Shown here: in pieces, positions 24,750-31,885 of the stretch
Layout: every line of letters starts with the position of its first letter
Numbering within the stretch: the stretch's first letter is position 1
DNA from: Desulfobulbaceae bacterium
GTDB lineage: Bacteria > Desulfobacterota > Desulfobulbia > Desulfobulbales > Desulfocapsaceae
Assembly: GCA_011390165.1 (NCBI GenBank)
Contig: JAABSV010000033.1
Coordinates: 1-44,600 of the forward strand
Direction of reading: 5' to 3'
Length of the DNA: 44,600 nt
Notes under the pieces: generated by a model
Seen by the model: the letters and a program-made list of their open reading frames with translations, nothing else
Told to the model about the DNA's origin: nothing
Database searches by the model: none
Translations under genes and position numbers: made by a program

Positions 24750-25547
24750 CTAATCGATGATCCGCTCCGGGGCGTTGAAGACGTTCAGCCGGTCGGGCCG
24801 GGCGTAGGCGGCCAGGGTTGCCCCGGCACTGCGGGCAATGGCCAGGCCGAGGGAGGACGGGGCGGTGCGCGACATGATGATCGGGATGCCGATCCGGGCG
24901 CACTTCAGGACCATGTCGGAGGTGAGCCGGCCGGTGGTGTAAATTGCCCCACGGGGGGTGGCCCGGCCGAGGAGGATGGCACCGAGAACCTTGTCAACGG
25001 CGTTGTGGCGGCCGACATCCTCGAAAAACACCTTCAAGCCGCCATCCTGCCAGAGACCGCAGCCGTGCACACAGTGGGTCTGTGGGCCGAGTGGCGAGTA
25101 CTGCAGGGCCTGGCGGATAAAGTCGCTGATTTCGGCGAAGCTGATCCGGCACTCCTGCAGCGGCTCGAAGGCCCCCTCCAGCATCTCCCGGGAGATCTTG
25201 CCGGTACCACCGCACCCGGAGGTGATAATCACCTCCTTAGGCGCACTCACCTCGACATCGGCGTAGACCGCCACCCGCCCTTCCGGGCAGACCAGAATCT
25301 CCCGAATCTCACCCGGCTTTTTGATGTAACCCTGGCCAAAGAGGAAACCGGCGGCGAACTCCTCCAGCCCCACCGGCAGAACCATCGAGGCGCCGATGGT
25401 CTCGTCGTTCAAGGCAATGGTGTAGGGGGTCTCGATGGCCAGCTGTTCGAGTTGTTCACTTCTGCCCCCGGGGCTCAGCACGGTGGTGGTCTGGGTGATG
25501 CTCAGGCCGGGCTGCAAAGAGGTGGGGAGTGGCATGGTCGGTTCCAT
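24750..25547 (-). CDS. fdhD: Formate dehydrogenase accessory sulfurtransferase FdhD
   Basis: From ATG 25547 the product has 265 residues. An upstream extension to 25703 is low complexity, and ATG 25535 is an alternative. FdhD features include 'LAIETPYTIALNDETIGA', 'LPVGLEEFAAGFLFGQGYI', 'HCVHGCGLW', 'FFEDVGRHNAVDKVLGAILL', 'IYTTGRLTSDMVLKCARIGI' and 'SRTAPSSLGLAIARSAGATL'. FdhD carries sulfur from a cysteine desulfurase to the Mo-bisPGD cofactor of formate dehydrogenases. The active-site loop reads TSGCGGTGK here, with a single Cys where E. coli FdhD has a CxxC pair. The gene is divergent from the sensory operon and convergent with ddl. A client could be the molybdoenzyme at 16352-18388 or a formate dehydrogenase outside the window. 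Confidence 0.93.
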   Translation of the reverse strand: MEPTMPLPTSLQPGLSITQTTTVLSPGGRSEQLEQLAIETPYTIALNDETIGASMVLPVGLEEFAAGFLFGQGYIKKPGEIREILVCPEGRVAVYADVEVSAPKEVIITSGCGGTGKISREMLEGAFEPLQECRISFAEISDFIRQALQYSPLGPQTHCVHGCGLWQDGGLKVFFEDVGRHNAVDKVLGAILLGRATPRGAIYTTGRLTSDMVLKCARIGIPIIMSRTAPSSLGLAIARSAGATLAAYARPDRLNVFNAPERIID

Positions 25548-25831
25548 ATGGTTGTTACCCGGGCGGCTGCCGGGTGGGTTATCTGCTGATACTGCCTGCC
25601 GGCCATTCGACCCCGGTTGCCGCAGCCGGTCGCTGCCGCCGCCCGGACCCAGCACCTTGCATCCTTGCGCTCGGGCCTGGGCGTGGGCGGTACCGGTGCC
25701 CACGGCGACGCTGTCGGAGTCGGCGACAGCCTACGGGGATTCGGGGGGAATTTCAAGGACCATTTTATCGGCTAGCCCGCCGTCGACACGGTCCACTAAT
25801 TTTTCGACCCTCCCTCCATGGCTCTTTGCCC

Positions 25832-25860
25832 TTGCAAAGCCCCTGCCTTTTCCCTATGCT
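25832..25860 (+). promoter_or_regulatory. Predicted promoter of the sensory operon, with overlapping palindrome
   Basis: TTGCAA (25832-25837) and TATGCT (25855-25860) are spaced by 17 bp. A 6-bp inverted repeat CTTTGC/GCAAAG (25824-25829 with 25834-25839) overlaps the -35 and could be an operator. The leader would be about 100 nt. The rest of the fdhD-side spacer (25548-25820) is GC-rich, contains GCTGTCG/CGACAGC near 25708-25728, and has no gene or fdhD promoter that I trust. Confidence 0.5.
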
Positions 25861-25965
25861 GGCAGTGCCCTCCCCCTTTGCCCCTCAAAAGCGGAGGGCA
25901 AACCCCGTCGGGACCGGGAAGCCTCGGCACCCTGTCCTGCCCAGTTCTGCCGGCGAGGAAGAGTG

Positions 25966-27114
25966 ATGCAACGATTGGTTCGGTTATCGGGACTTTTTCT
26001 GGCCCTCAGTTTTGTCCTCGTCTCCTCTTTGGCGGCGGCCCGGGCCGACGCCCCACCACTGGTGCTTGGCCAGTCCTGTGCCCTGACCGGGCCGGCCCAG
26101 AACCTTGGCCTGGAGATGCGGGCCGGGCTGCTGGCCGCCTTTTCCCTGTTGAACGATGAGGGGGGAATCCATGGCCGGGAGGTCATCCTGCACAGCCGCG
26201 ATGACGGCTACGAACCGGACAAGGCGGTACGGAACACCAAGAGTCTGATCTTCGGCGACCGGGCCTTTGCCCTGATCGGCGCGGTGGGGACCCCGACCGC
26301 CATGGCTGTCGAGCCGTTGGTTCGCGGCTCGAAGATGCTCTTTTTCGGCCCCTTTACCGGTGCCGAGTTTCTCCGCACCCCGTTCAACCCGTACGTGGTC
26401 AATGTCCGGGCCAGCTACTTTCAGGAGATGGAAATGCTGGCCGCCTACCTGGTTGACCAGTTGCAACTGACCAGGGTCGCCTGTTTCTACCAGAACGACA
26501 GCTACGGCTATGCCGGCCTGAAAGGGATAGAAATCGCCCTGGCCAAACGGGGCATGAAACTGGTCTCGAAAGGGAGTTATGAGCGGAACACCGTGGCGGT
26601 GATGGGGGCAATGCGTGACATCTACCGGGCCGAACCTGAGGTGGTGGTGCTGGCCGGGGCCTATTCCGCCTGTGCCGAGTTCATCAAGTTGAGCCGGAAC
26701 CGTATCGGCACGGATCTGCTTTTCGGCAGCATCTCCTTCGTCGGTACCGAGAGCCTGCGTGATGCCCTTGGCGCCTACGGCAGGGGGGTGGTCGTCTCGC
26801 AGGTGGTTCCCTACCCCTGGGACACCAACATTGCCCTGGTCCGGGAATACCAGCGGGCGATGAGCAAGTACCAGCATGATGCGCCACTCAGCTTTACCAC
26901 CCTGGAGGGCTTTATCGTCGGCCGCCTGTTCGGGAAAATCGCCCTGGCGGTGCCGGGGGAGTTGAGCCGGGAAAGCTTTCTCCGTACCATGGCGGAGACC
27001 CGGACATTCGATCTCGGTGGTCTGCTGCTCGAGTTCGGCCCTGAGGATAATCAGGGGCTGGACGATATCTATCTGACCACTATCTACCCGGAAGTTCGGA
27101 AGCTGCTTGATTGA
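25966..27114 (+). CDS. Periplasmic branched-chain amino-acid-type ligand-binding protein
   Basis: ATG 25966 sits behind GAGGAAGAG and gives 382 residues with a signal peptide ('MQRLVRLSGLFLALSFVLVS' then SLAAARA, cleavage near residue 27). The mature chain is a type I periplasmic-binding fold (Peripla_BP_6, LivJ-like): 'VLGQSCALTGPAQNLGLEMR', 'GIHGREVILHSRDDGYEPDK', 'ALIGAVGTPTAMAVEPLV', 'LTRVACFYQNDSYGYAGLKG', 'VVVLAGAYSACAEFIKLSR' and 'LSFTTLEGFIVGRLF'. Homologues bind amino acids, amides or aromatic acids. No LivHMGF permease or ATPase genes follow. Instead a Cache-type histidine kinase begins 53 bp downstream. The protein is therefore more likely to deliver a ligand signal to the kinase than to feed a transporter. 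This is inference from context. Confidence 0.9.
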   Translation: MQRLVRLSGLFLALSFVLVSSLAAARADAPPLVLGQSCALTGPAQNLGLEMRAGLLAAFSLLNDEGGIHGREVILHSRDDGYEPDKAVRNTKSLIFGDRAFALIGAVGTPTAMAVEPLVRGSKMLFFGPFTGAEFLRTPFNPYVVNVRASYFQEMEMLAAYLVDQLQLTRVACFYQNDSYGYAGLKGIEIALAKRGMKLVSKGSYERNTVAVMGAMRDIYRAEPEVVVLAGAYSACAEFIKLSRNRIGTDLLFGSISFVGTESLRDALGAYGRGVVVSQVVPYPWDTNIALVREYQRAMSKYQHDAPLSFTTLEGFIVGRLFGKIALAVPGELSRESFLRTMAETRTFDLGGLLLEFGPEDNQGLDDIYLTTIYPEVRKLLD

Positions 27115-27167
27115 ATGCGAGGGGAGCGGCAGCACCGCACCCCTCCTTTTCCCCTGGACCAAGTGCC

Positions 27168-29594
27168 ATGCGTCTGTTCCGGAAGAAAACCCTCTCCACC
27201 GCCCCCTTTTATGCCGCTCTGGTGGTGGTGACCATCCTCGCTCTGCTCTTCGGCAGCCTCTGGGCCCTTAACGAGTACCAGACATACCGGAAAAACATTG
27301 CCGGTATCGAAGAAAATTACCGGAGCCAGTACGAGCAAAGGCTGGAAGAGGAACTGGCCAACATCGTCGAACTGATCGACTACCTCGGCCAGCAGAACGA
27401 AGCACGGGTGGAACGGGATCTCCGTGAACGGGTGCAGGCGGCCTACACCATCGCTTCGCACAGCGTCCAGTTCTATAAGGAGGAGAAAAGCATTGGCGAA
27501 CTGCGACGAATGGTTGCCGAACTGCTCCGGCCGATTCGCTGGGGCGATGGCCGGGGCTACTATTTCACCGGCCGGGTGGGCGAGGCGGTGATCGATCTCT
27601 TTGCCGACGAACCGGCCTTTGAGGGAAAAACAGTGGCTGAGTTCGCCGCCCTCACCACCGGGGGGGGTATTGCCGAGATCGTCGCCGAGATCGGTAGCCG
27701 GGAAGCCGGCCTCTACCGCTATGATTTGCACAAGCCGGCCTTCGTCGACAGGTCTTTCCCAAAGGTGGCCTTTGTCAAGTATTTTGAACCGCTCGACTGG
27801 TTTATCGGTGCCGGCATCTACCATGCCGACCTGGAGGAGAGTTTGCAACAGGAGGTGCTGGCGAGAATACGGAATATCCGTTTCGGGCCGGATGGGGTAG
27901 CCTTCTGTTTCCGCAGGGACGGAACCATCCTCAGCCACCCCGACGAGCGGATGGTCGGCCGCTCGGCACGGGACCTGGTCGACCACAACGGGGTCGCCTA
28001 TGGCCGGGCCTTTTTAGAACAGGGGTTGAGCGGCGAGGAGAAATTTGTCCACTTTGTCGTTCGCGACCAAGGCGGCCTGCCGCAGCAGAAACTCGGCTAT
28101 ATCAGAGAGCATGGCAACTGGGGCTGGCTGATTGGTACCTCCATCTCCATGGAAGCGATGGCACAGGCAATCAGGGTTGCCACCAGCAACTATCGGCAGG
28201 TCGCCTTCAAGAACCTGCTGGTCTTCCTTGCTCTCGCCCTGATGGCGGTGGCATTTTTGCTGCTCAGTACCTTCTATTACAGCTTGAAGATCAAACAGGG
28301 GATCAGTCTCTTTACCGATTTTTTCCGCCAGGCCGCTGACGCCAATGTCAAAATCAATAAGAAGAATCTGGTCTTTCAGGAGTTTGAGGATCTTGCCCGA
28401 CTGGCCAACCGGATGGTGGCGGAGCGGATACGCAACGAGCAGTTTCTCCATCGCGACGAACTTCGCCTCGATAGCCTGCTTCGTCTGGGGATGATGGAGA
28501 AGTACACCATCCAGGACAAATTCACCTTTCTCCTCCAGCGGCTGATCCAGATCACCCGAAGCAGCAATGGCTATCTCGCCCTGGTGGATACTGACCGTAA
28601 CCAGTTGACCATCAGCGCCAGAGGATATCCGCAAGAGGGGGAACAGCTCGGCACCGACCTCCTCCTCAACCGCCCGAGACCAGTTGAGGAGGCTGGTTTT
28701 CCCGGCATGGCGGTGATGAAGAAGACGGCCATTATCGGTAATCTGCCGACAGATAGTGGTGGCCAGGTCGGCTTCCCCTACGACGGCCCGGTCGGGCGTC
28801 ATCTCGATGTACCCCTCTACAGCGACGGCCGGGTGGTGCTGGTGGGCGGGGTTTGTGGCAATCGGGAAAACTATGATAACTTCGATATCCGCCAGATAAC
28901 CATGCTCATGGAAGGGCTGTGGCTGCACATTGAGAAAAAGGCCTCGGAGGAGGAGCTGGCCCGGCTGGAACGGCAGATCATCGCAGTAAGCGAGGAGGAG
29001 CGGAGCAAGATCGGTCGGGATCTGCACGACGATCTTGGCTCGCATTTGACCGGTGTCGAACTGTTGAGCAAGGCGCTGCAGCGAAAACTGGCTGCTGAGT
29101 CCCCGGAGCGGGCCGGGCAGCTGGAGACTATCCGCAATCTGATCCGCGAGGCGATCGATAAGACTCGCCGCCTCTCCCAGGGCCTCTATCCGGTGCATGT
29201 GGTGGAGTATGGTCTGGAGGCGGCCGTTGAGGAGTTGGTTGCCGAGGCGGAAAAGGTCTTTCCCCTCCACTTCGATCTGATGTGGGAGGGGGACGGCAAA
29301 AGGCTCGGCCGGAATACCGCCACCCACCTCTACTATATTATCCGCGAGGCGGTGTTCAACGCCGCCCGCCACGGCCGGCCGAAGAATATCGGTGTCTACT
29401 TTCGTCTTCGGGGGGATGGTTTCACGATCAAGATTGTTGATGATGGCAGAGGCTTTGCCGCCACCCCGGCGGCAAAGGGGATGGGGTTCCATACCATGAA
29501 GTATCGGGCCAAGGCGATTGGGGCGAGCCTCAGTATCACCTCCGCCAAAGATGGCGGCACCATTGTTGCGGTGAGTGGGGAGGGAGTGGAATGA
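27168..29594 (+). CDS. Membrane histidine kinase with Cache and GAF sensing domains (NarX/DegS class)
   Basis: The protein has 808 residues. TM1 lies at about 14-36 ('VVVTILALLFGSLWALNEY'), then a long periplasmic region of about 300 residues with two sCache_2-like units ('WGDGRGYYFTGRVGEAVIDL', 'WFIGAGIYHADLEES', 'GVAFCFRRDGTILSHPDERM', 'WGWLIGTSISMEAM'). TM2 at about 345-368 leads to a HAMP-like segment, a GAF domain (about 450-590), HisKA_3 with phospho-acceptor His620 ('IGRDLHDDLGSHLTGVELL') and an HATPase_c domain ('EAVFNAARHGRPKNIGVYF', 'DDGRGFAATPAAKGMGFHTM'). This class phosphorylates NarL-type regulators. The regulator starts within its stop (ATGA overlap at 29591), and the ligand-binding protein precedes it. 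The signal is probably a small periplasmic carboxylate, amine or amino acid, by family analogy. Confidence 0.94.
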   Translation: MRLFRKKTLSTAPFYAALVVVTILALLFGSLWALNEYQTYRKNIAGIEENYRSQYEQRLEEELANIVELIDYLGQQNEARVERDLRERVQAAYTIASHSVQFYKEEKSIGELRRMVAELLRPIRWGDGRGYYFTGRVGEAVIDLFADEPAFEGKTVAEFAALTTGGGIAEIVAEIGSREAGLYRYDLHKPAFVDRSFPKVAFVKYFEPLDWFIGAGIYHADLEESLQQEVLARIRNIRFGPDGVAFCFRRDGTILSHPDERMVGRSARDLVDHNGVAYGRAFLEQGLSGEEKFVHFVVRDQGGLPQQKLGYIREHGNWGWLIGTSISMEAMAQAIRVATSNYRQVAFKNLLVFLALALMAVAFLLLSTFYYSLKIKQGISLFTDFFRQAADANVKINKKNLVFQEFEDLARLANRMVAERIRNEQFLHRDELRLDSLLRLGMMEKYTIQDKFTFLLQRLIQITRSSNGYLALVDTDRNQLTISARGYPQEGEQLGTDLLLNRPRPVEEAGFPGMAVMKKTAIIGNLPTDSGGQVGFPYDGPVGRHLDVPLYSDGRVVLVGGVCGNRENYDNFDIRQITMLMEGLWLHIEKKASEEELARLERQIIAVSEEERSKIGRDLHDDLGSHLTGVELLSKALQRKLAAESPERAGQLETIRNLIREAIDKTRRLSQGLYPVHVVEYGLEAAVEELVAEAEKVFPLHFDLMWEGDGKRLGRNTATHLYYIIREAVFNAARHGRPKNIGVYFRLRGDGFTIKIVDDGRGFAATPAAKGMGFHTMKYRAKAIGASLSITSAKDGGTIVAVSGEGVE

Positions 29595-30265
29595 AAGCAC
29601 GGGTACTGATTGTCGACGACCACCCGATATTTCGCATGGGCATGGCGGAACTGCTTAATCAGGAAGAGGATTTCATTGTTTGCGGGCTGGCCGAGGATAT
29701 CAACAGTGCCCGCCGGGCGATCGCCGAACACTCTCCCGATCTGCTCATCGTCGATATCACCCTGGCCGGCGACAATGGTCTCGATCTGGTCAAGGAACTT
29801 ACCGCCGGCAAGAAGTATCTGCCGATCCTGGTACTCTCCATGCACGACGAACAGGTCTGGGCGGAACGGGCGATCAGGGCCGGAGCCCGCGGCTACATCA
29901 TGAAGAAGGAGGCCAGCGACCACGTCATTTCCGCCCTGCGCAACATCCAGATCGGCCGTATTCATGTGAGCAGCGAGATAATGGCTCGTCTTCTTGACCG
30001 TCTCCAGGCGCGGCCGTCCCTGGCGGTGAGTCCCAGTATCGACCTGCTCACCGATCGGGAACTGGAGGTGTTTCGCCTGATCGGTGCCGGCCTCTCCACC
30101 CGCGAGATCGCCGAACGGATGAAACTCGGGGTGAAAACCATCGGCACCTACCGGGACCGGGTGAAGCAGAAACTTGGCCTGAAGAGCGCCGCGGAGCTGG
30201 TTCGTCGGGCAGTGCTCTGGACCGAGCAGGAGTTTTTCGATCCGCCCGACTTGGAGGGTGGGTGA
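29591..30265 (+). CDS. NarL/FixJ-family response regulator
   Basis: The product has 224 residues. The receiver domain (1-120) has the acidic pair Asp9/Asp10, phospho-acceptor Asp55 ('LLIVDITLAGDNG') and Lys105 ('GYIMKKEAS'). The C-terminal LuxR/GerE helix-turn-helix (about 152-215) is typical: 'LTDRELEVFRLIGAGLSTRE', then 'IAERMKLGVKTIGTYRDRVK'. The ATG overlaps the kinase stop by 4 bp, so kinase and regulator are translated together as a cognate pair. Phosphorylation should enable dimeric DNA binding. The target genes are unknown; the palindrome overlapping the operon promoter at 25824-25839 would be one place to look for autoregulation. The gene is followed by hairpin repeats that could terminate transcription. 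Confidence 0.95.
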   Translation: MKARVLIVDDHPIFRMGMAELLNQEEDFIVCGLAEDINSARRAIAEHSPDLLIVDITLAGDNGLDLVKELTAGKKYLPILVLSMHDEQVWAERAIRAGARGYIMKKEASDHVISALRNIQIGRIHVSSEIMARLLDRLQARPSLAVSPSIDLLTDRELEVFRLIGAGLSTREIAERMKLGVKTIGTYRDRVKQKLGLKSAAELVRRAVLWTEQEFFDPPDLEGG

Positions 30266-30315
30266 GTTCTTGCCCGGCTGACAGGTTTTTTTCCTCCCTG
30301 GCAGACAGGTTAGTT

Positions 30316-30389
30316 CCCTGCCCGACAGGCAGGTTAGTTTCCTGCCCGACAGGCAGGGTTAGTTTCCTGCCCGACAGGCAGGGTTAGTT
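30316..30389. repeat. Tandem 24-25-bp hairpin repeats after the response regulator
   Basis: Three near-identical units of 24, 25 and 25 bp occupy 30316-30339, 30340-30364 and 30365-30389 (consensus TCCTGCCCGACAGGCAGG plus GTTAGTT). A degenerate unit lies on the left (30292-30315) and a truncated one on the right (from 30390). Each unit contains the hairpin CCTGCC-CGACA-GGCAGG followed by a T-poor tail. The array starts within 55 bases of the regulator stop. It could act as repeated transcription terminators or mRNA stabilisers, or it may be a slippage-prone minisatellite. It has no spacer diversity and is not a CRISPR array. Confidence 0.8.
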
Positions 30390-30407
30390 TCCTGCCCTGC
30401 CCGGGCC

Positions 30408-30580
30408 GGCCGGTCTTCCTTCCGGCTGCAGTGCTTCGGCCTGTTCGTCAGGTCGGAGATGCCGGCAGACAGGCCATCCCTGGCCTGATCGCCGGTTGCG
30501 GACATCCTGTCCGCAACCCTTCGGGCCATTTTCTCCGCCCTGCCGGGCCTCTCGCAATGCAGCCGGAAGAAAGACCGGCC
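30408..30580. repeat. Dispersed structured element, copy 2
   Basis: This is the second copy of the element at 8034-8214, in the same orientation, about 22.4 kb away. Outer arms 30408-30434 and 30554-30580 pair in 25 of 27 positions although their sequence differs from copy 1. The inner hairpins are CAGGCCA/TGGCCTG (30470-30476 with 30481-30487) and GGTTGCGGAC/GTCCGCAACC (30494-30503 with 30509-30518). CGGAGA (30454-30459) pairs with TCTCCG (30532-30537). The loops TCCC and ATCCT are identical in both copies, while stem positions have changed in compensating pairs. It lies in the spacer between the response regulator and mobB. Confidence 0.8.
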
Positions 30581-30841
30581 AGCCCACCCACCGCACTGGC
30601 TTGCGCGGCGCTCTCTTTGCACCCGGGTTGTGGTGCTTGTTCTGCTTGACTGGTCGTGGTTGTTTCCTGTTTTGTACTTGGGTTGTGGAGCTTGTTTTCT
30701 GTCTGGCTGACAGGGTTTTCGGTCGGCCCTGGTTGTTTTCTGTCCGATCGGGTTGGCCATTTTCGCAGGGCCCTGTACTTCTGGGGAGTTCTGAGCGTTT
30801 TCCCGAAAAAAATTGCGAAATAGCTGTGTGCAACCAGGCGA
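30581..30841. other. Low-complexity G/T-rich spacer between structured element and mobB
   Basis: No gene is supported. The stretch 30610-30760 is G/T-rich with loose repetition: GGGTTGTGGNGCTTGTT occurs near 30624 and 30672, and GGTTGTTTNCTGT near 30657 and 30729. It looks like a decayed duplication. Confidence 0.45.
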
Positions 30842-30881
30842 GGGTATGATACCCTGTCCCGGGTCAAAAGGTCTGTTGACC
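30842..30881. promoter_or_regulatory. Two operator-like palindromes upstream of mobB
   Basis: GGGTAT-G-ATACCC (30842-30854) is a perfect 13-bp palindrome, and GGTCAA/TTGACC (30862-30867 with 30876-30881) is a second inverted repeat. They end 26 bp before the first candidate mobB start. TTGACC could double as a -35 element, but no -10 is well spaced. The binding protein is unknown, and the pattern does not match ModE sites as I know them. Confidence 0.4.
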
Positions 30882-30907
30882 AGCATTTCTTCAGGTGTGC
30901 CGAAAAT

Positions 30908-31600
30908 ATGGCGAAAAGTATGCCGAAAAATATGCCGTCCATAGTCACCTTTATCGGCTGGCACGACAGCGGCAAGACCACTCTTGCCACCCGGGTTGTC
31001 GCCGAGTTGAAAGAGCTTGGCTATTCGGTGGCGGTGATCAAATCGAGCAGTGAGTGCGGCATAGGTTTTGATCAGCCGGAGACCGATACCAGCCGGCACC
31101 GGCAGGCCGGCGCCGACGGGGTTCTTCTGGTTGCTCCCGACCAGACGGTGCTGCAGACCGGGCAGAGCCGCCTCTCTCTACGGATGCTGGCCCAGCGCTA
31201 CTTCCCCGATGTCGATATCGTCGTTGGCGAAGGATTCAAGACGGCACGAAAGATCGCCAAGATCGAGGTGCTTCGCCACCACCGGCAGAAAATGGCCGAA
31301 GAGATTGAGGGGATTATCGCGGTGGCCAGCGATCTCGACGGGGTGGTGGCCGGTGCCCCCATCTTTGGCCTTGGCCAGGCCAGGGAGATTGCCCTCTTCC
31401 TGGAAAAGCGCTTTCTCCGTCGCCGGGAAGGTGTCGAGAAGACCACCCTCCTGGTCAACGGTCGGAAGATTCCCCTGAAGGGCTTCATCCAGAAGGCCCT
31501 TGCCGGTACGGTAAGCGGCTTTGTCCACAGCCTGAAACTCCAGGAAGAGGTCAGCCGGATTGAGTTGCATATCACCGTTGACGAGGAGCGTCTGCCCTGA
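30908..31600 (+). CDS. mobB: MobB-type molybdopterin-guanine dinucleotide biosynthesis protein with C-terminal extension
   Basis: The longest form has 230 residues. Three in-frame ATGs (30908, 30920, 30932) compete; the conserved part starts at 'PSIVTFIGWHDSGKTTLATR'. Walker A is GWHDSGKT, followed by 'LGYSVAVIKSSS', 'DTSRHRQAGADGVLLVAP' and 'DIVVGEGFKTARKIAKIEVL', all MobB features. MobB is a GTP-binding partner of MobA in attaching GMP to molybdopterin. Residues about 170-230 form an extension not in E. coli MobB ('TLLVNGRKIPLKGFIQKALA', 'GFVHSLKLQEEVSRIELHI'), seen in anaerobic bacteria. The gene supports the presence of bis-MGD enzymes such as the one at 16352-18388. It is isolated from them by other genes and preceded by palindromes. 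Confidence 0.9.
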   Translation: MAKSMPKNMPSIVTFIGWHDSGKTTLATRVVAELKELGYSVAVIKSSSECGIGFDQPETDTSRHRQAGADGVLLVAPDQTVLQTGQSRLSLRMLAQRYFPDVDIVVGEGFKTARKIAKIEVLRHHRQKMAEEIEGIIAVASDLDGVVAGAPIFGLGQAREIALFLEKRFLRRREGVEKTTLLVNGRKIPLKGFIQKALAGTVSGFVHSLKLQEEVSRIELHITVDEERLP

Positions 31601-31728
31601 ACGTCAGCTAAACGTCACCAGAGCGTCACCTGAACGTCAATAGGCGCACGGTCTTGAGGGGAGAATGCAGTGGTGCCGGAGTGGTCATTTTTGGGTCGGT
31701 GGCGACCCTCCGGCATGAATCCCTGCCC

Positions 31729-31870
31729 GGCTCCGGGCGCTTAGCTTTTAAGCGCTTGGTTTCAGGCTCTTCGGTTCCGGGCCGATCGGTTCCGGGCGCC
31801 TGGTTTCAGGCTCTCGGGTTTGGGCCCATCGGCTCCGGGCGCTTGGTTTCCAGGTTCTTCGGTTTGGGTG
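31729..31870. repeat. Three degenerate 43-bp direct repeats between mobB and serS
   Basis: Units begin GGYTCCGGGCGCYT at 31729, 31788 and 31831 and share the TGGTTTCAGG and TCGGTTT blocks. The first unit is longer because of an inserted GCTTAGCTTTTAA segment, which creates a hairpin GCGCTTA/TAAGCGC (31737-31755). The repeats occupy the gap between the convergent mobB and serS genes. The hairpin could contribute to termination of either transcript. No coding function is apparent. Confidence 0.7.
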
Positions 31871-31885
31871 TTTTTCAGGCGTTTT

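Noticed and set aside
30316..30389. CRISPR array
   Set aside because: Units are contiguous with no variable spacers, and no cas gene is in the window.
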